A stretch of DNA of 64,000 bases, from contig NZ_WTCR01000004.1 in NCBI RefSeq assembly GCF_009795715.1, positions 310,001 to 374,000 of the forward strand, in the 5' to 3' direction. Both the position numbers and the translations under genes were made by a program. This document shows positions 63,030 to 64,000 of this stretch, one piece after another; position 1 is the stretch's first letter; every line of letters starts with the position of its first letter. This DNA comes from Labilibaculum euxinicum. GTDB taxonomy: Bacteria > Bacteroidota > Bacteroidia > Bacteroidales > Marinifilaceae. Under the pieces are notes generated by a model. The model saw only the letters and a program-made list of their open reading frames with translations. It ran no database searches and was not told where the DNA came from.

Positions 63030-64000
63030 TTACACTTTAAAACGCCAGGTTTCAATCTCATATTTTTTCACTCTTGTCCCCAGCATTCTCTCTGTAATAC
63101 AAAGCAATTCAGCCGCTTTTGTTACATTCCCGGCCGTAGTCGTGAGTGCGTCCCGAATCAATTGTTTTTCAAGCTGCTCAACCACAACCATCATTCCACC
63201 TTCCATTACACTGTTTGTTGAATCGGCAGTTTGAAGAGTTGGAGGTAAATCGTAACTATGAATAACATTATCTTTCGTCATTATGCACGATCGTTCAATC
63301 ACATTCTCCAGTTCCCTAATATTTCCCGGCCAACGATGAACCATCAACATATTTACTGCAGATGTTGTAATTCTTTTAATTTGAAAATTATTCTTTCGGT
63401 TAAACTTATCGATAAAATGATCAACCAAAATTGGAATATCATCTCTTCTGTGTCGTAAAGGAGGAATAAATATTGGAAAAACATTAATTCTGTAATAGAA
63501 ATCTTCTCTAAAATCACCATTCTCAATTAGCTCCTCCAAATTACGGTTTGTTGCTGCCACTATTCGCACATCAACCTTAATGGTTTTAGATCCCCCCACA
63601 CGTTCAAACTCTCTTTCCTGCAAAACCCGTAACAATTTTACTTGCGTAGATAAAGGCAAATCACCTATTTCATCCAAAAAAATTGTTCCCCCATCGGCCA
63701 ATTCAAATCTCCCCTTTCTCATTTGATCGGCACCCGTATAAGCTCCTTTTTCATGTCCAAAAAGTTCACTTTCAATTAAGCTTTCCGGCAATGCAGAACA
63801 ATTTACTTTAATGAGCTTACGATCCTTTTGTTTGCTTTTGGCATGTATTTCCTCAGCAAATAGTTCTTTTCCAATCCCGCTTTCGCCACGCAACAAAACC
63901 GTGCTGTTTGTTTGGGCCACCCGACTTACCAATGCATATAAATCACACATTTTGCCTGAGTTACCAATAATGTTATGCGGTTTTTGGCTATCGAGCTGAC
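63030..64000 (-). CDS. Sigma-54-dependent activator (NifA/NtrC-like), N-terminus beyond the right edge
   Basis: About 323 residues are present; the frame stays open to 64000, with NIIGNSGKM directly before the visible ATG-like residue, so the true start and sensory domain are outside. The AAA+ domain has Walker A GESGIGKE, the canonical sigma-54 loop as GAYTGA, and Walker B with FLDEIGDL. The C-terminal Fis helix-turn-helix reads NVTKAAELLCITERMLGTRVKKYEI, close to NifA-type tails. The target is unknown. Confidence 0.92.
   Translation of the reverse strand, partial: QLDSQKPHNIIGNSGKMCDLYALVSRVAQTNSTVLLRGESGIGKELFAEEIHAKSKQKDRKLIKVNCSALPESLIESELFGHEKGAYTGADQMRKGRFELADGGTIFLDEIGDLPLSTQVKLLRVLQEREFERVGGSKTIKVDVRIVAATNRNLEELIENGDFREDFYYRINVFPIFIPPLRHRRDDIPILVDHFIDKFNRKNNFQIKRITTSAVNMLMVHRWPGNIRELENVIERSCIMTKDNVIHSYDLPPTLQTADSTNSVMEGGMMVVVEQLEKQLIRDALTTTAGNVTKAAELLCITERMLGTRVKKYEIETWRFKV

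Overview
The window looks like a chromosomal segment of a low-GC member of the Bacteroidota, most plausibly a marine, facultatively anaerobic member of the Marinifilaceae/Marinilabiliales. The taxon is inferred from: A+T-rich intergenic DNA with Bacteroidota-type -7 elements (TAnnTTTG) and little Shine-Dalgarno signal; families largely or wholly confined to this phylum (DUF4831-like and DUF6787-like proteins, large two-component hybrids); and an NhaD-type sodium/proton antiporter. I found no rRNA, tRNA, CRISPR array, prophage, insertion sequence or restriction system. Most of the window is core chromosome.

Layout. 1-7.2 kb: 5' part of a membrane class III nucleotide cyclase running off the left edge, a small ORF coupled to it, then a TetR-adaptor-RND pump-TolC efflux operon on the minus strand. 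7.3-13.3 kb: a sensor kinase and a sigma-54 response regulator divergent from a MacB/FtsX-type ABC transporter, which has a good -24/-12 promoter in front of it. 13.4-17.9 kb: an orphan soluble histidine kinase, an orphan LytTR protein, a TPR protein with a decayed gluzincin site, and a PepSY-membrane-protein/lipoprotein pair. 18.1-25.0 kb: two hybrid histidine kinases followed by CheR and CheB with no chemoreceptor. 25.1-35.6 kb: a CYTH protein, a small membrane protein, tsaD, TamB, nhaD and exbB-exbD-tonB. 35.6-39.9 kb: a TSUP permease, glyA, two tandem four-helix membrane paralogues and a secreted acidic/His-rich protein. 40.0-45.8 kb: three tandem ClC-CBS paralogues. 46.2-58.9 kb: a flavin oxidoreductase, a paired M16 peptidase operon, rel, fur, purA, a DUF4831-like protein, nnr and a POT peptide transporter. 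59.0-64.0 kb: a hidden double-glycine leader peptide gene, a DUF6787-like protein with hemF, hemH, a repeat-rich intergenic stretch, a GNAT acetyltransferase and a sigma-54 activator cut by the right edge.

How the parts fit. The efflux operon is probably controlled by its TetR. The kinase/regulator pair probably switches on the ABC transporter through sigma-54. The exbBD-tonB set energises outer-membrane uptake and TamB serves envelope assembly. hemF and hemH cover two late haem steps and imply oxygen-dependent haem synthesis. The M16 pair splits zinc site and substrate-binding site between two chains. The most unusual items are the lone double-glycine peptide, the triplicated ClC genes that all have valine at the proton-glutamate position, the GAFTDA loop of the sigma-54 regulator, the kinase-CheR-CheB cluster without a receptor, the inactive-looking peptidase, and the small inverted-repeat elements near hemH.
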